Shown: positions 33,093 through 47,270 of the stretch, in pieces | How positions within the stretch are numbered: the stretch's first letter is position 1 | How the letters are laid out: each line of letters starts with the position of its first letter | Assembly: GCA_026724425.1 (NCBI GenBank) | Contig: JAIUCV010000651.1 | Span: forward strand, 62,001-126,000 | From: Erythrophleum ivorense | Taxonomy: Eukaryota > Streptophyta > Magnoliopsida > Fabales > Fabaceae | Length of the DNA stretch: 64,000 bases | Reading direction: 5' to 3' | Translations under genes and position numbers: made by a program | Notes under the pieces: model-generated | Databases searched by the model: none | What the model was told of the DNA's origin: nothing | Seen by the model: the letters and a program-made list of their open reading frames with translations, nothing else

Positions 33093-33635
33093 GCATGCTT
33101 CCTTTGCTTTACCCCGCAATGGAATATCAGCTTGGAGTCTGCATCATTGTCTTAGTCTGTGTCTCTGACGGTTAAAATTACTCCTATTTCGTTTAAGGAT
33201 TTTATTTCAATAATCCTTGTTGGATGTAGCTGAAACTATTGCGTGAAGTATCATTTTGTTGATGTTTTGCTACTTGGATCTCTTATAATTGGTCTATCTG
33301 ATCTGTTTAACCTGTGGATCTGTTGATGGATATTATGTTAAGCTGCTATAACTGAATATGAAACATGTTAAAACTTTCAATAATAAATAGTTCTTTCTAT
33401 TTAAAATATTAACGGTCCCATAGTAATCAAATAAAATTTTGAAATTAAAATTAAAATTTTAATGTAGGAGCCTACTTGTTTAATTAATTACTTACAAAAT
33501 TTCTAATTGAAATTATCTTGTTCTCATATTGTTTTCCTTGGTAATCAGTTCTACACGCTGAATGTTGAAGCAGTTTAAAGTCCTAGTAGTTGAAAACATT
33601 GGAGGTATTGCTAGGAAGGACTACAGTAAAATGGA
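33093..33635 (+). other. 3' UTR and downstream flank of CHCH copy 2
   Basis: Aligns with 15408-15890 and then with 29658-29750 of the left unit. No further gene is visible before the segmental duplication begins. Confidence 0.5.
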
Positions 33636-34610
33636 GGTATTTGTATTATGGACATCTGATTACCTCACTTGGGATTTATCTTGAGGCTTCCTTGTGATTT
33701 CAGTGTTAACCAACTTGAATACAGTTAATTTATCTGCATTTCTTCAGAGTAAAATTTGGAATTCCAATCGATAGAGTTAACAAATGTTGGTAACTATGCT
33801 TGGGATTCATTCTTTGAATCTTGTATTTGCAGAACCACTTCCCATTAATGTTGTTAGAGACTTTCATCCTGAAACCGGCTGTTTTGTATTATTATAGGAA
33901 TGTTTCCCAGATTGATTGATTTTGAGGTTTGGATTCACTCTTGAATGTATTTTCTTAAAATCAATTAAATGAATCTTCTTAATAACAAATGCTGTTTAGC
34001 AAACTAGCCTTTTTTAAAAAAAAATAATTCAAATGAAGTAGAAGGATTGGTTGGGAAACAAGAGAACTTTGTACATGAAATAAAAACTTGCTTGGTGAAA
34101 GATAATTGTATTTTGTTTTCACAGAAGGTTAATTTAAGGTATATGAAATTTTTGACGTCTGATTTTTTAATAAAAAATGTAATAAGTAAATCATTTTTAT
34201 CACATCATATAATTTGGTGTTTTAAAAATACTTGTTAAAAAAAATCTACTATTAGATACTTATAAAAGTTTGCTTAAACCTAATGTAAGTGTATTATACC
34301 AAGTGCTAGTTTAATTGAGATTAAATCACCCACCTGATTGAATCCTTACATGAGTTTAGTCCATATCCATGAGTGATCTAGTCTATCAATTGTAACAAGG
34401 GCAAAGACAGAAAAGGCGATCGCCTTCTGCTCTCTTTTTCTCAAATCCTGTGCGACTTGAAACTGCTTTTTCTTTTTGGGCTTTCTAAGTATTGTCGAAC
34501 CTTTTGTGGGCTTTACTATATGCAAGTTTATTATCATTTGGGATTGACACAATTGTACCTTAAAAAAAATCTAAACTAACCTAATAAAACTAGTTATATA
34601 AACTTGTCAA

Positions 34611-34632
34611 TATATATATATATATATGTATG
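34611..34632. repeat. TA microsatellite (left unit)
   Basis: A TA run at the same place as 51295-51317 in the right unit. Confidence 0.85.
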
Positions 34633-36527
34633 TATGTTTGTATATATAAATATTTTAATGAGTCTCAATTCTCAGATATTTTTATAGGTTTTTTTTAGTT
34701 TAATCTTTTTATTTCTGACATATTTTATAACTTCTTTTTATCAGTTCAATCTTCTTTTCTTACGTCTACCAAAAAAATTTCTCATCCTTTGACTGTAGAA
34801 TCAGGTTGAGATTTGATTATAGCATAGCCTAGATTCTAATGGGTTGGAAAAAACGATATCAGTAGGTAAAAGAACATTCTGACATATAATATGAGAACCC
34901 AGCTTGATTCTTTATTATTATTTTTTCAAATCATAATAAATGACGATAGTTTGCACAATTGCGGGCTTGTTTTTTTTTTCCTAATATTAATAGAAGTTTA
35001 AAGGTCAAGTCAGCCAAAGAATAAGAGTCATAACAAATAATCTTTTTTTTTTTAATAAATACTTATTTATAGTGATATTTATTTGTGATGATCAAATAAT
35101 CATACTGAATTATCACCGTACTCTTTAAAGTAATAATCACGTAATATGATAATAAATTAGTCTCTAACCTAAATGTCGTGCTTCACAAGTCACAACGGAT
35201 CCTCATTTATGAATGTCTTAAAACCTCTATTAATCGTGATTTAAATTTGATACTTACTGTTGCACAAATTTATAAACAATAAATAGACAAGTGTTTAACA
35301 AACTTATTTTGTCTTTTTTAACAAAAATACGCTATTTTTGTCTTTGAAGATTCCAATCAATTTCATCCTAAAAAATCTCGATGTTAATTTTAACTCTTAT
35401 TCTATGAATTAGATAAATAGAAATATGAATTTTTTTTAGAGTTATTACAACAAGCTAATATAAATTATACATTATTTATAAAAATATTATATTACCTATT
35501 TTATAATAACTCTAACCTTGTAAGACAAAAAAGATACTTTTATTATAAATAAATTACATAATTATTTTAAATTTTGCTAAAATTATATAGATTTTTCATT
35601 TTTAAAATATACATAAAACTTTCTCTAAAATAAAAAAAATCTTATATTTTAATCTAATTTTAAATCTTTTTATTAAAATACCCTTTATTTAAATTTTTTA
35701 GCTCAAAAAATAATGTATTTAAATTACCTATGGCTCCCCTCATTAAGTGCATTCTGGGCTTTCTTGATAGAGATTGGCAAGTTACTTTGAGGCATACATT
35801 CAGGGAAGAAAATCGTCTTGCCGACTAGCTCTCAAATCAATCTCACTTTGCGGAGGTAGGTCTGCATGTTTATAATCAACCCCCCCGGAGATGCGTGGAT
35901 ATTCTTCAGGCTGACATGGCAGGGGTGTCTTGGAAAAGTAGGATGAGTTTTTGAGTTTTTCCTTTTCTTTGTGATAAAAAAAAATTAATTGGGATATTTT
36001 AATAAAAAATTTAAAATTAAACTAAATTATCAAATAAATTTTATTTTAAGAGAAATTTATATTGTTTAAAAAATATTAAAATTATATAATTTTTAATAAA
36101 ATTCAAAAAAGAACTGTGAAATTTACTTTATTACTTTTTATGGCGTGTATATCTCAAGAAATCACGAAACAATGATAGACTATTTTTTTTTTCTCCCATT
36201 TTTGCATCTGCCTCATATCGAATAGTTTCTCCTAGCCTGCCAAACAAAACAAAACAAAAGTTTGTAATTACCACACATTTCTATATTTGTTTGAGCAATT
36301 CCAAAGGGAAAAAAACTAGCAACTTTATTGATGCAATTTGATCATTCAACTACTTGGTGATTAAGTTATGTGAATTGCGTCACCAGTCACCACACACATT
36401 AGAGCTGAATATTTCCCCACCTCTCTTCTCTAACCCTCTTCTTTCCACGTTACGTCTTTCAAAATAACAACTTCCACTTCACAGAACTTGTGTGTCTTCC
36501 TTCTTCTTTCTATCTGTGTCTTCCCTC

Positions 36528-37234
36528 TCATAACCTACCCTTGAGAAAGCTAATGCGCAGTCTCTTCCATGCTTCCCTATCCAGCTCCCACAATGCCGCT
36601 TTCGCCCTCACCTTGGCTGCACAAGCTTCCTGTGATCCCAAACACTGATAGTAGGTCAATTAGTACACATTACAACTTTCGACAATCTGAAGAACCATGA
36701 GGAAGATGGTTATATATACCATAATGAAATTGCACTGGATGAGTCAATTGATGAGGTGCAAAAAGAATGTCTTTGGTGTACTCAGGGTGGCCTCGGATTC
36801 CCATGATGTGATCTCCATACCCAATCATCTTAATTCCAGTCTTACCTGACTAAGCAATCACCTTTGCCTTAGTTGGTAGCTCTTTAACCTAAATTCGATA
36901 CCACTAACTATGATCAGCTAAGTATCTTAAGTAAACATGGCTTATAATAGATAAGTAACTATAAATCAATTATAATAGTAACATGAGTATATGTCTTATT
37001 ATGACTGGTTAATTTGGTTTATCTAAAAATCTCTCCTTATCCTAATATTAGTGTTGTAATTTTTACAAATGCACACACCTAGTCGCAATGGGATTCAATT
37101 ATGGAAAGCTTTGAAGGGAACTTGAGAGATGACAAAGCCAGTGATGATGAGGATGACAAAGTTACAGTTCTGACGCCAATGTCCTAACTGGTGGGAGATC
37201 GAGTCACCTTCCCTTCTAGTGCTTGGCCAAATAT
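36528..37234 (-). pseudogene. Gamma-glutamyl peptidase pseudogene (exons 2-4 only)
   Basis: Exon equivalents on the minus strand: exon 2 at 37234-37079, exon 3 at 36888-36720, exon 4 at 36629-36528. Compared with the intact gene at 52892-59089, a Trp codon became TAG in exon 2 and the last codon of exon 2 became TAG. The exon 2 acceptor changed from AG to AA (37234-37236). A Trp codon became TAG in exon 3, and an extra A lengthens an A run in exon 3 to give a frameshift. Exon 4 is still open (ends FLKGRL). The GHPE catalytic motif remains in exon 3. No exon 1 exists anywhere upstream in this unit, because the duplication ended just short of it. It cannot encode a working enzyme. Confidence 0.88.
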
Positions 37235-37849
37235 TTGATCAAACACAACCCTAATTTTCATCAAAAACTTCTTAAAATGAACATGTAATCTTTGGCCGTA
37301 AAAAAGAAAAAGAAAAAAAAGAAGATAAGGAGCTGTACATAGGTACTTTTTTGCTCTCTCTCTCTCTATATGAATTGTACATAGGCACTTTTTTATTATA
37401 TAATCCATGACACTTGCCAAACATTATCTGATAGGTCAGAAACCCATAATCTCATCCAACTCATGAAGTTAGTTTTATAGAACACAAAGAAGATATGGAT
37501 TATGGGACACCATATCACAGGATAAACTTAAATTATGCTTTTGGAAATTATAGGGATCCACAACAACGTGAGACACTTTTCAGAAGTTTGGATATCACAA
37601 AAGGTAGAGTAATACAAACATACCCACATACTGAACAAAACCTAATAGTTTTTGTCTTCATATAGGAAATATTAATGAAAAATGATTAGTGAATATAGAA
37701 AAATAATAATCCAATCTAAATCAATCTTTTTCTTTCTTTGATTAAGTGAAGTCAACTTTGGTCACCAAAATTTGATAGATACTATTAGTTGACAAATCAA
37801 AGTGCAATGTGGTTCCAATACATTTATTTAATTTTTCTAAAGAGTAATT

Positions 37850-40800
37850 TATATAGACACCTTTTAAATTTTATTGAAATTACACAAATTCCTTCTCTAT
37901 TTTCAAAATATATACAGATCTTTCCTAAAATAAAAAATGATTCGTTTTAGTAGAGTATTTGAGAAAAAAAAATAAAATTAGACTAAAGTGGAAGATAATT
38001 TTTATTTTGAAAAAGATTCGTATATATTTCAAAAATAAAGAGATAATTTGTATAATTTAAAGGAAAATTTAGAAAAAAATTATGTAATTTACTTTTATCT
38101 TAATAAAAATACTTATTTAATTTTCACACTTTGAGAAGTCTACAACTACACATGGAAACTAAGAACATGGGAATAAACAAATGATTTTTAGAGTTGTCCT
38201 TAGTTACAAACAAAACAAAGGGATATATAGTGACTCCATTTTTTATATTCCTTTAGTATTGAGGTTTTAGTAATATTGTTATTTATGTAGTCATTAATAT
38301 TCAACTTTTCTTATCAAAGTGATGTAATTAAATTCAAGACATGACTCTTCTTCGACTTTTGAGACACTAGCAAATGAGTTAACTTTCACATTCTAAAAAA
38401 AAGGGCTCTTATCTATTCCATTCTTAAGGTTGTCTTGTATGTCACTTCAAATTCAATCGTAATTAACATGACAAACTCTTATTTATCTCCAATATTAACC
38501 AGTTCAATTTAGAATGTTACAAAAAAATCTGAAATGATATGTGAGGTATAAAAATGATTTCCAGAAGGTGAGAGTGAGAGTTGAGAGATATTTGTTTTTC
38601 TTTGGAATTTTTCCTAAAATAAAGAAATTTTTTTGCATTTTTCCCAAATTTCCAACTCGATTGGTTTAGTACAGTGTCCAAAACATCAACTTCCAATTTT
38701 GAAGTTTTATTGAAATTACACCAATCCCTGCTCTATTTTCAAAAAATATATAAGCCTTTGCTAAAATAGAAATTATCCATTTTAGTAGAGTATTTGAGTT
38801 AAAAAGTTTTAAAATTAGACTAAAGTGTAAGATAATTTTTATTTTGAAGAAGATTCATATATATTTTTAAAATAAAGAGATAATTCGTATAATTTTAACA
38901 AAATTTAAAATAAATTTGTGTAATTTACTTTTATTTTAATAAAAATGCTTATTTATTTTCCTTACTTTGAGAAGTCTACAACTACACATGGAAACTAAGA
39001 ACATGAGAATAAACAAATGATATTTAGAGTTGTCCTTAGTTGCAAACAAAACAAAGGGAGATACAGTGACTCCATTTTTTATATTCCTTTAGTATTGAAC
39101 TTTTAGTAATATTGTTATTTATTTAGTCGTTAATATTCAATTTTTCTTATCAAAGTGATGTAATTAAACTTAAGACATGACTCTTCTTCGACTTTTGAGC
39201 CACTTGCAAATGAGTTAACTTTCACATTATAAGAAAAAAGCTTTCTTATCTATTTCATTCTTAAGGTTGTCTTGTATGTCACTTCAAATTCAATCGTAAT
39301 TAACATGACAAACTCTTTTTTGTCTCCAATATTGACCAGTTCAATTTAGAATGTTAAAAGAAAATCTAAAATGATATGTGAGGTATAAAATTGATTTCTA
39401 GGAGGTGAATATGAAAGTTGAGAGATATTTGTTTTTTTGTATATTTCTTAAATTTAAGGAATTTTTTTTCTATTTTTCCCAAATTTCCAACTAAATTGGT
39501 CTGGTACAGTGCCCAAAACATCAACTTCCAATTTTAAAGTTTTTACAGTGTCCAAAACATCAACTTCCAATTTTGAAGTTTTATTGAAATTACACCAATC
39601 CCTGCTCTATTTTCAAAATATATACAGACCTCTCCTAAAATAGAAATTATCCATTTTAATAGAGTATTTGAATCAAAAAAATTTAAAATTAGACTAAAGT
39701 GTAAGATAATTTTTATTTTGTAAAAGATCCGTATATATTTTAAAAATAAAGAGATAATTCGTATAATTTTAACAAAATTTAAAATAAATTTGTGTAATTT
39801 ACTTTTATTTTAATAAAAATGCTTATTTATTTTCCTTACTTTGAGATGTCTACAACTACACATGGAAACTAAGAACATGAGAATAAACAAATGATATTTA
39901 GAGTTGTCCTTAGTTGCAAACAAAACAAAGGGAGATACAGTGACTCCATTTTTTATATTCCTTTAGTATTGAACTTTTAGTAATATTGTTATTTATTTAG
40001 TCGTTAATATTCAATTTTTCTTATCAAAGTGATGTAATTAAACTTAAGACATGACTCTTCTTCGACTTTTGAGCCACTTGCAAATGAGTTAACTTTCACA
40101 TTATAAGAAAAAAGCTTTCTTATCTATTTCATTCTTAAGGTTGTCTTGTATGTCACTTCAAATTCAATCGTAATTAACATGACAAACTCTTTTTTGTCTC
40201 CAATATTGACCAGTTCAATTTAGAATGTTAAAAGAAAATCTAAAATGATATGTGAGGTATAAAATTGATTTCTAGGAGGTGAATATGAAAGTTGAGAGAT
40301 ATTTGTTTTTTTGTATATTTCTTAAATTTAAGGAGATTTTTTTTGTATTTTTCCCAAATTTCCAACTAAATTGGTCTGGTACAGTGCCCAAAACATCAAC
40401 TTCCAATTTTAAAGTTTTTACAGTGTCCAAAACATCAACTTCCAATTTTGAAGTTTTATTGAAATTACACCAATCCCTGCTCTATTTTCAAAATATATAC
40501 AGACCTCTCCTAAAATAGAAATTATCCATTTTAATAGAGTATTTGAATCAAAAAAATTTAAAATTAGACTAAAGTGTAAGATAATTTTTATTTTGTAAAA
40601 GATCCGTATATATTTTAAAAATAAAGAGATAATTCGTATAATTTTAACAAAATTTAAAATAAATTTGTGTAATTTACTTTTATTTTAATAAAAATGCTTA
40701 TTTATTTTCCTTACTTTGAGATGTCTACAACTACACATGGAAACTAAGAACATGAGAATAAACAAATGATATTTAGAGTTGTCCTTAGTTGCAAACAAAA

Positions 40801-43800
40801 CAAAGGGAGATACAGTGACTCCATTTTTTATATTCCTTTAGTATTGAACTTTTAGTAATATTGTTATTTATTTAGTCGTTAATATTCAATTTTTCTTATC
40901 AAAGTGATGTAATTAAACTTAAGACATGACTCTTCTTCGACTTTTGAGCCACTTGCAAATGAGTTAACTTTCACATTATAAGAAAAAAGCTTTCTTATCT
41001 ATTTCATTCTTAAGGTTGTCTTGTATGTCACTTCAAATTCAATCGTAATTAACATGACAAACTCTTTTTTGTCTCCAATATTGACCAGTTCAATTTAGAA
41101 TGTTAAAAGAAAATCTAAAATGATATGTGAGGTATAAAATTGATTTCTAGGAGGTGAATATGAAAGTTGAGAGATATTTGTTTTTTTGTATATTTCTTAA
41201 ATTTAAGGAGATTTTTTTTGTATTTTTCCCAAATTTCCAACTAAATTGGTCTGGTACAGTGCCCAAAACATCAACTTCCAATTTTAAAGTTTTTACAGTG
41301 TCCAAAACATCAACTTCCAATTTTGAAGTTTTATTGAAATTACACCAATCCCTGCTCTATTTTCAAAATATATACAGACCTCTCCTAAAATAGAAGTTAT
41401 CCATTTTAATAGAGTATTTGAATCAAAAAAATTTAAAATTAGACTAAAGTGTAAGATAATTTTTATTTTGTAAAAGATCCGTATATATTTTAAAAATAAA
41501 GAGATAATTCGTATAATTTTAACAAAATTTAAAATAAATTTGTGTAATTTACTTTTATTTTAATAAAAATGCTTATTTATTTTCCTTACTTTGAGATGTC
41601 TACAACTACACATGGAAACTAAGAACATGAGAATAAACAAATGATATTTAGAGTTGTCCTTAGTTGCAAACAAAACAAAGGGAGATACAATGACTCCATT
41701 TTTTATATTCCTTTAGTATTGAACTTTTAGTAATATTGTTATTTATGTAGTCGTTAATATTCAATTTTTCTTATCAAAGTGATGTAATTAAACTTAAGAC
41801 ATGACTCTTCTTCGACTTTTGAGTTCGACTTTTGAGCCACTTGCAAATGAGCTAACTTTCACATTATAAGAAAAAAGCTTTCTTATCTATTTCATTCTTA
41901 AAATTGTCTTGTATGTCACTTCAAATTCAATCGTAATTAACATGACAAACTCTTTTTTGTCTCCAATATTAACCAGTTCAATAGAATGTTAAAAGAAAAT
42001 CTAAAATGATATGTGAGGTATAAAATTGATTTCTAGGGGGTGAATGTGAAAGTTGAGAGATATTTGTTTTTTTGTATATTTCTTAAATTTAAGGAATTTT
42101 TTTTCTATTTTTCCCAAATTTCCAACTAAATTGGTCTGGTACAGTTCCCAAAACATCAACTTCCAATTTTAAAGTTTTTACAGTGTCCAAAACATCAACT
42201 TCCAATTTTGAAGTTTTATTGAAATTACACCAATCCCTGCTCTATTTTCAAAATATATACAGACCTCTCCTAAAATAGAAATTATCCATTTTAATAGAGT
42301 ATTTGAATAAAAAAAAATTAAAATTAGACTAAAGTGTAAGATAATTTTTATTTTGTAGAAGATCCATATATATTTTAAAAATAAAGAGATAATTCGTATA
42401 ATTTTAACAAAATTTAAAATAAATTTCTGTAATTTACTTTTATTTTAATAAAAATGCTTATTTATTTTTTATACTTTGAGAAGTCTACAACCACACATGA
42501 AAACTAAGAACATGAGAATGAACAAATGATATTCAGAGTTATCCTTAGTTGCAAACAAAACAAAGGGAGATACAATGACTCCATTTTTTATATTCCTTTA
42601 GCATTGAGGTTTTCGTAATATTGTTATTTATGTAGTCGTTAATATTCAATTTTTCTTATTAAAGTGATGTAATTAAACTTAAGACATGACTCTTCTTCGA
42701 CTTTTGAGTTCGACTTTTGAGCCACTTGCAAATGAGCTAACTTTCACATTATAAGAAAAAAGCTTTCTTATCTATTTCATTCTTAAGGTTGTCTTGTATG
42801 TCACTTCAAATTTAATCGTAATTAATATGACAAACTCTTATTTGTCTCCAATATTGACCAGTTCAATTTAGAATGTTAAAAGAAAATCTAAAATGATATG
42901 TGAGGTATAAAATTGATTTCTAGAGGGAGAGTGTAAAAGTTAAGAGATATTCATTTTTTTGGGTATATTTCCTATAATTTAGGAAAATTTTTTTGCATTT
43001 TTCCCAAAGTTCAAATTGGATTGGTTTGGTACAGTGTCCAAAATATCAATTTCCAATTTTGAGTTTTTACTGAAATTACATAAATCCCTTCTCTGTTTTC
43101 AAAATATATACAGACCTCTCCTAAAATAGAAAACTTTCGTTTTAGCAGAGTATTTGAGTCAAAAAAATTTTAAATTAGACTAAAGTGTAAGATAATTTTT
43201 ATTTTGAAGAAAATTTGTGCTATTTGAAAAATAAAGAGATAATCTATATAATTTTAACAAAATTTAGAATAAATTTATGTAATTTCTTTTATTTTAATAA
43301 AAATGCTTATTTATTTTTCATACTTTGAGAAATCTACAACTACACATGGAAACTAAGAACATGGGAATAAATAAATGATATTCGGAGTTGTCCTTAGTTG
43401 CTAACAAAACAAGTGGATATATAGTGACTTCTTTTTTTATATTCCTTTAATATTGGGCTTTTAGTAATATTGTTATTTATGTAGTCGTTAATATTAAATT
43501 TTTCTTATCAAAGTGATGTAATCAAATTTAAGACATGACTCTTCTTCGACTTTTGAGCCACTTGCAACTAAGTTAACTTTCACATTCTAAGAAAAAGCTA
43601 TCCTATCTATTCCATTCTTAAGGTTGTCTTGTATGTCACTTCAAATTCAATTGTAATTAACATGACAAACTCTTATTTGTCTCCAATATTGACCAATTCA
43701 ATTTAAAATGTTAAAAGAAAATTTGAAATGATATGTGAGGTATAAAATTGGTTTTCCAGAGGATGAGAGTGAAAGTTTAGGGATATTTGTCTTTTTTGGG

Positions 43801-46800
43801 TATATTTTCTAAAATTTAGGAAATTTTTTTTTGCATTTTTCTCAAATTTCTAACTCGATTGGTCTGGTATAGTGTCAAAAACTTCAATTTCCAATTTTGA
43901 GTTTTTACTAAAATTACACAAATCTCTTTTCTAGTTTCAAAATATATACAGATCTCTCCTAAAATAGAAATTATCTGTTTTAGTAGAGTATTTGTGTCAA
44001 AAGAATTTAAAAGTAGACTGAAGTGTAAGATAATTTTTATTTTGAAAAAGATCTATGTATATTTTAAAAATAAAGAGATAATCTGTATAATTTTAAAAAA
44101 TTTTAAAATAAATTTATGTAATTTACTTTTATTTTAATGAAATTGCTTATTTATTTTTTATACTTTGAGAAGTCTACAACTACACATGGAAACTAAGAGC
44201 ATGGGAATAAACAAATGATATTCAAAGCTATTCTTAGTTGCAAACAAAACACGGAGATATACAGTGACTCCATTTCTTATATTCCTTTAATATTGAGCTT
44301 TTAGTAATATTGTTATTTATGTAGTTGTTAATATTCAATTTTTCTTATCAAAGTGATGTAATTAAATTTAAGACATGACTCTTCTTCTACTTTTGAGTTT
44401 AACTTTTGAGCCACTTGCAAATGAGTTAACTTTTACATTCTATGAAAAGAAGCTTTCTTATCTATTCCATTCTTAATGTTATTAAACGTTAGTTCAAATT
44501 CAATCATAATTAACATGGCAAACTCTTATTTGTCTCCAATATTGACCAATTCAATTTAGAATTTTAAAAGAAAATTTGAAATGATATGTGAGATATAAAA
44601 TTGGTTTCCAGAGGGTGAGAGTGAAAGTTGAGAGATATTTGTTTTTTTTGGGTATATTTTAGAAAATTTAGGAAATTTTTTTTTTGTATTTTTCCCAAAT
44701 TTCTAGCTCAATTGGTTTGGTACAGTGTCGAAAACATCAATTTTCAATTTTGAGTTTTTACTGAAATTACACAAATCCCTTCTCTATTTTCAAAATATAT
44801 GCAGCCCATTCTTATAATAGAAATTATCTATTTTAGTAGAGTATTTGAGGCAAAAAAAAAAAGAAATTAGACTAAAGTGTAAGATAATTTTTATTTTAAA
44901 GAAGGTCCCTGTATATTTTAAAAATAGAGAGATAATCTATAGAATTTTAACAAAATTTAACAAAATTTAGAATAAATTTATGTAATTTACTTTTATTTTA
45001 ATAAAAATGCTTATTTATTTTTCATACTTTGAGAAGTCTACAATTACACATGGAAGCTAAGAACATAGGAATAAACAAATGATATTCAAAGTTGTTCTTA
45101 GTTACAAACAAAACAAGGGATATTCAATGACTCCATTTTTTATGTTCCTTTAGTATTGATGTTTTAGTAATATTGTTATTTATGTAGTCGTTAATATTCA
45201 ATTTTTCTCATCAAAGTGATGTAATTAAATTTAAGACATGACTCTTCTTCCACTTTTGAGCCATTTGCAAATAAGTTAACTTTCACATTATAAGAAAAAA
45301 GCTTTCTTATCTATTCCATTTTTAAGGTTGTCGTGTATGTCACTTCAAATTCAATCGTAATTAACATGACAAACTCTTATTTGTCTCCAATATTGATTAG
45401 TTCAATTTAGGATGTTAAAAGAAAATATGAAATGATATGTGAGATATAAAATTGATTTCCAGAGGGTGAGAGTGAAAGTTGAGAGGCATTTGTTTTTTTT
45501 TTTGGGTATATTCCCTAAAAGTTAGGGAAAATTTTTTGCATTTTTCCCAAATTTCTAGCTAGATTGGTCTAGTATAGTGTCCAAAATATCAATTTTTAAG
45601 TTTGAGTTTTTACTGAAGTTACACAAATCCCTTCTCTATTTTCAAAATATATACAAACCTCTCCTAAAATAGAAATTATCCGTTTTAGTAGAGTATTTGA
45701 GTCAAAAGAATTTAAAATTAGAATGAAGTATAAGATAATTTTTATTTTGAAAAAGATCAGTGTATATTTTAAAAATAAAGAGATAATCTGTATACTTTTA
45801 ACAAAATTTAGAATAAATTTATGCAATTTATTTTTATTTTAATAAAAATGCTTATTTTTCATACTTTGAGAAGTCTACAACTACACATAGAAACTAAGAA
45901 CATAGGAATAAACAAATGATATTTAGAGTTGTTCTTAGTTGCAAACAAAACAAGGAGATATAGAGTGACTCCATTTTTTATATTCATTTAGTATTGAGCT
46001 TTTAGTAATATTGTTATTTATGTAATCATTAATATTAAATTTTTCTTATCAAAGTGATGTAATTAAATTTAAGATATGACTCTTCTTTGGCTTTTGAGCC
46101 ACTTGCAAATGAGTTAACTTTCACATTCTAAGATAGAAACTTTTTCATCTATTCCAATCTTAAGGTTATCTTGTATGTCACTTCAAATTCAAGCGTTATT
46201 AACATGACAAACTCTTATTTGTCTCCAATATTGACCAGTTCAATTTAAAATGTTAAAAAAAAATTTGAAATGATATGTGAGGTATAAAATTAGTTTCTAA
46301 AGGGTGAAAGTTAAAGTTGAGAGATTTTTTTTTGTATATTTCCTAAAATTTAAGGAATTTTTTTTATTTTTCCTAAATTTCCAGCTCAATTGGTCTGGTA
46401 CAGTGTCCAAAATATCAATTTCTAATTTTGAGTTTTATTGAAATTACATAAATCCTTTTCCTATTTTCAAAATATATACAGACCTCTCCTGAAATAGAAA
46501 TTATTCATTTTTGTAGAGTATTTAAGTCAAAAAAGTTTAAAATTAGACTAAAGTATAAGATAATTTTTATTTTGATGAAAATTCTTGTATATTTTTAAAA
46601 TAAAGAGATAATCTGTATAATTTTAGAAAAATTTAAAATAAATTTGTGTAATTTAATTTAATTTTTACAAAATTACTTATTTATTTTTTATACTTTGAGA
46701 AGTGTACAACTACACATGGAAACTAAGAACATGAGAATAAATAAATGATATTCAAAGTTGTCTTAGTTGTAGACAAAATAAGGAGATATACAGTAACTAC

Positions 46801-47270
46801 ATTTTCTATATTCTTTGAATATTGAACTTTTAGTAATATTGTTATTTATATAGTCATTAATATTCAAATTTTCTTATCAAAGTGATATAATTAAATTAAA
46901 GACATTACTCTGCTTTGACTTTTGAGCCACTTGTAAATGAATTAACTTTCACATTCTAAGAAAGAAACTTTCTTATCTATTCCATTATTAACGTTATCTT
47001 ATATGGCATTTCAAATTCTAAGCGTAATTAACATGACAAAGTTTTATTTATCTCCAATATTGGTCAATTCTATTTAGAATGTCAAAAGAAAACTTGAAAT
47101 GACATGTGAGGTATAAAATTGATTTTCAGATGGTGAGAATAAAAGTTGAGAGATATTTGTTTTTTTTTTGGAGTATTTTTCCTAAAGTTTAAAGAAAATG
47201 TTGTGTTTTCCCTAATTTTCAGCTCAATTTGTCTGGTACAATGTCTGCAACATCAATTTCCAATTTTGGG
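37850..47270. repeat. Tandem array of about eleven ~860-bp units in the GGP pseudogene 'intron 1'
   Basis: The landmark 'acagacctctcctaaaatag' and its variants recurs near 37915, 38754, 39627, 40501, 41376, 42264, 43110, 43950, 44805, 45656 and 46482, so the spacing is 826-888 bp. Central units are almost identical: 40279-40518 and 41154-41393 are 875 bp apart and translate identically. Outer units are clearly diverged. The intact GGP intron holds only one full unit plus a partial one. The units have no convincing coding capacity. Confidence 0.92.

Noticed and set aside
40279..41393. Two identical 79-codon ORFs at 40279-40518 and 41154-41393
   Set aside because: They are chance ORFs in an AT-rich tandem repeat. 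Identity reflects recent duplication of the unit, and neighbouring units do not keep the frame.
37850..47270. Centromeric satellite or CRISPR-like array
   Set aside because: The unit (~860 bp) is too long and the array too short for a typical centromeric satellite, it sits in what was a gene intron, and there is no repeat-spacer pattern.
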